From Protula sp. h YS-2021 (taxonomy: Eukaryota > Annelida > Polychaeta > Sabellida > Serpulidae), in assembly GCA_949752745.1 (NCBI GenBank), contig OX457032.1:10915543-10979542 (forward strand): DNA of 64,000 bases, read 5' to 3'. Below are positions 62,490 through 64,000 of this stretch, one piece after another. The notes beneath the pieces are model-generated. The model did no database searches and had not been told where the DNA came from. It was given only the letters and a program-made list of their open reading frames with translations. The position numbers and the translations under genes were made by a program. Each line of letters begins with the position of its first letter. Position 1 is the first letter of the stretch.

Positions 62490-62665
62490 CTGAATGCCGT
62501 TAACCTGGGGATAATGGTAATGCATTTGTAATTGAGGCTTACTCTAAGCCCCAATTTAAACCAATCACCCAGCGCCTATTTCAGCCATTTTTGCGGCAGT
62601 TGTAATTGGTTCTCGGCCACTTATCCGCTTGCCTTTAATTACTTCATGTAAATGCGTGGTTTATC
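62490..62665. promoter_or_regulatory. Candidate cis-regulatory island (TAAT-rich)
   Basis: Unique block between arrays with several homeodomain-type cores (GGTAATG, GTAATTG twice, TTTAATTAC) and a CCAATCA word. No coding frame. The call rests on composition and word content only. Confidence 0.18.
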
Positions 62666-62797
62666 TAATGAAGTCATGCCATGTTTTGTCAGTTTTACCT
62701 GGCGTGGTTGAAAGGGGGCAATGCACCTCTCTTTTAAAACAGTTTCACCAATGCTGCATTTCTTTACTTTTGTTCTGTTTTCTTTCTCCTGTTAAGA

Positions 62798-63225
62798 TGG
62801 GATGTGATGTGTGAGATGGGCCCCATCACACGGGATATGATGTGTGTGATGGGTTACTATCACTCGGTATGTTATGTGTGAGGTGGGTGCGATCTCATGG
62901 TATGTGATGTGTGTGATGGTTTACGATCTCATGGTATGTGATGTGTGTGATGGTTTACGATCACATGGTATGTGATGTGTGTGATGGTTTACGATCACAT
63001 GGTATGTGATGTGTGTGATGGTTTACGATCACATGGTATGTGATTTGTGTGATGGTTTACGATCACATGGTATGTGATGTGTGTGATGGTTTACGATCAC
63101 ATGGTATGTGATGTGTGTGATGGTTTACGATCACATGGTATGTGATATGTGTGATGGTTTACGATCACATGGTATGTGATGTGTGTGATGGTTTACGATC
63201 ACACGGTACGTGATGTGTGTTTATA
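62798..63225. repeat. 34-bp minisatellite, ~13 copies
   Basis: Unit GATCACATGGTATGTGATGT, GTGTGATGGTTTAC, highly homogeneous in the centre and diverging at both ends. Each unit contains TCACATGG...TGTGAT, a weak inverted repeat. Confidence 0.95.
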
Positions 63226-63410
63226 ACGATGAAGGTCGATCACAGACATGTCCCGACCCTCGGCGGCTCGAAAGCGTAGTAAAATAGTGCTTACAAAGCA
63301 GACAAAGCAGTAAAATTGACAGATTTGTAGAAAACGTTTATCAAATACAAAAGTTAATAAATTCAGAAACATTGTGATTTTTTTCTGCTATTTTATTCAG
63401 ATAGTCGGGA

Positions 63411-63515
63411 ATTGTCCTTGACGGTAATTGTCCGGGTAGTGAATTGTCCCGGGATCGAATTGTCCGGCTGGGGAATTGTACTTGTCAGGAATTGTCCGGG
63501 GGGAGAATTGTAGTA
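63411..63515. repeat. ~18-bp degenerate repeat (GAATTGTCCGGG)
   Basis: Six units of GGGAATTGTCC(G/T) with variable spacers. Confidence 0.85.
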
Positions 63516-63615
63516 GATCCGTTTAGATACTGCATTGTTTTTCGAAAAAAATCCAAAGGCCTGTTATAACATTGTAGACGGCATGTTATCCAGAATAATT
63601 TAGATAATGTATATA

Positions 63616-64000
63616 CAGTGGAACCTCGGCATCGGACCACCTCCCTCTTGGGACCACCTCTGAATTAGGGCACATTTTTTTCGGTCCCGAATGCGCTCCA
63701 TAGACTTAGATCATATATCGGGCCACTGTCAGTGAGCGGGGAATGCACTGTATTTTTGCGGCACATGACCTAAAACACTGAGCATGTTGCCGTCTTAGAT
63801 ATTGTTGCTAGGGATTATGGTAGCAAGTGTATAACCAGACAGGGGCTTAGTTTTGTTATCTATGCTTTTATACCTTGTCTAAACAATAGCGGCTGGCAAT
63901 ATACAAACCTGAGAACCTTAATTTATGTGGTGCCTATTCTTTTAGTATTTAAGCCGACCCAATTGCCACAAAGTTCATAATGACAATTAAATGTCAGTTT
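63616..64000 (+). mobile_element. pogo/Tigger-like element, copy 2 (cut by window end)
   Basis: Starts CAGTGGAACCTCGGCATCGG after a TA (63614-63615) and stays collinear with copy 1 to the base before its HTH remnant (TAATGACAATTAAATGTCA). Relative to copy 1 it lacks about 80 bases at the sub-terminal repeat (copy 1, about 5205-5285). The rest lies beyond the window. Confidence 0.85.

Overview
This is a eukaryotic, animal-type window. It is AT-rich and intron-rich, and it is dominated by microsatellites, minisatellites and decayed DNA transposons. The two genes that can be supported encode secreted or cell-surface, cysteine-rich modular proteins (PAN/Apple-like and D8C-like domains). Together with the repeat style this suggests a marine or freshwater invertebrate, most likely a bivalve mollusc. 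That assignment is inference: no rRNA, tRNA or mitochondrial marker is present to fix it.

Layout. 1-4915 is intergenic with an AAT microsatellite and several degenerate tandem arrays. 4916-9396 (+) is a three-exon gene for a secreted protein of 173 residues. Two exons each carry one PAN/Apple-like module with the same C-x3-C-x5-C-x11-C core. Intron 1 contains a pogo/Tigger-type DNA transposon derivative (5106-6073) and a diverged ~345-bp duplication. 9397-10953 holds two minisatellites between the convergent genes.

10954-16863 (-) is an 11-exon type I membrane protein gene. Its order is a hydrophobic leader, D8C module 1, a small two-cysteine module, three tiny linker exons, D8C module 2, the same small module again, a transmembrane exon and a cytoplasmic tail. 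Nearly all introns are phase 1, and corresponding exons of the two modules have matching lengths (165/165 and 63/63 nt). This gene was therefore built by exon-block duplication. Its initiator methionine is not in the recognised first exon, so at least one upstream exon is missing from the model.

16864-64000 has no gene that I can defend. It is a ~47-kb repeat-rich intergenic tract with more than fifteen tandem arrays. These include a 33-bp array open on both strands (32750-33546), a 14-bp array open in every frame (44800-45515), a 41-bp array and a 34-bp array. It also contains a GACGTC-rich terminal-inverted-repeat element (33554-34153), a palindrome-rich element (42644-43385), and a second pogo/Tigger copy cut by the window end (63616-64000). 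A few non-repetitive, more GC-balanced islands with E-box or homeodomain-type words (e.g. 36420-36740, 62490-62665) could be distal regulatory DNA. One unassigned possible exon lies at 32169-32537 (-).

Most long open frames in the window come from tandem repeats whose unit length avoids stop codons. They should not be read as proteins.
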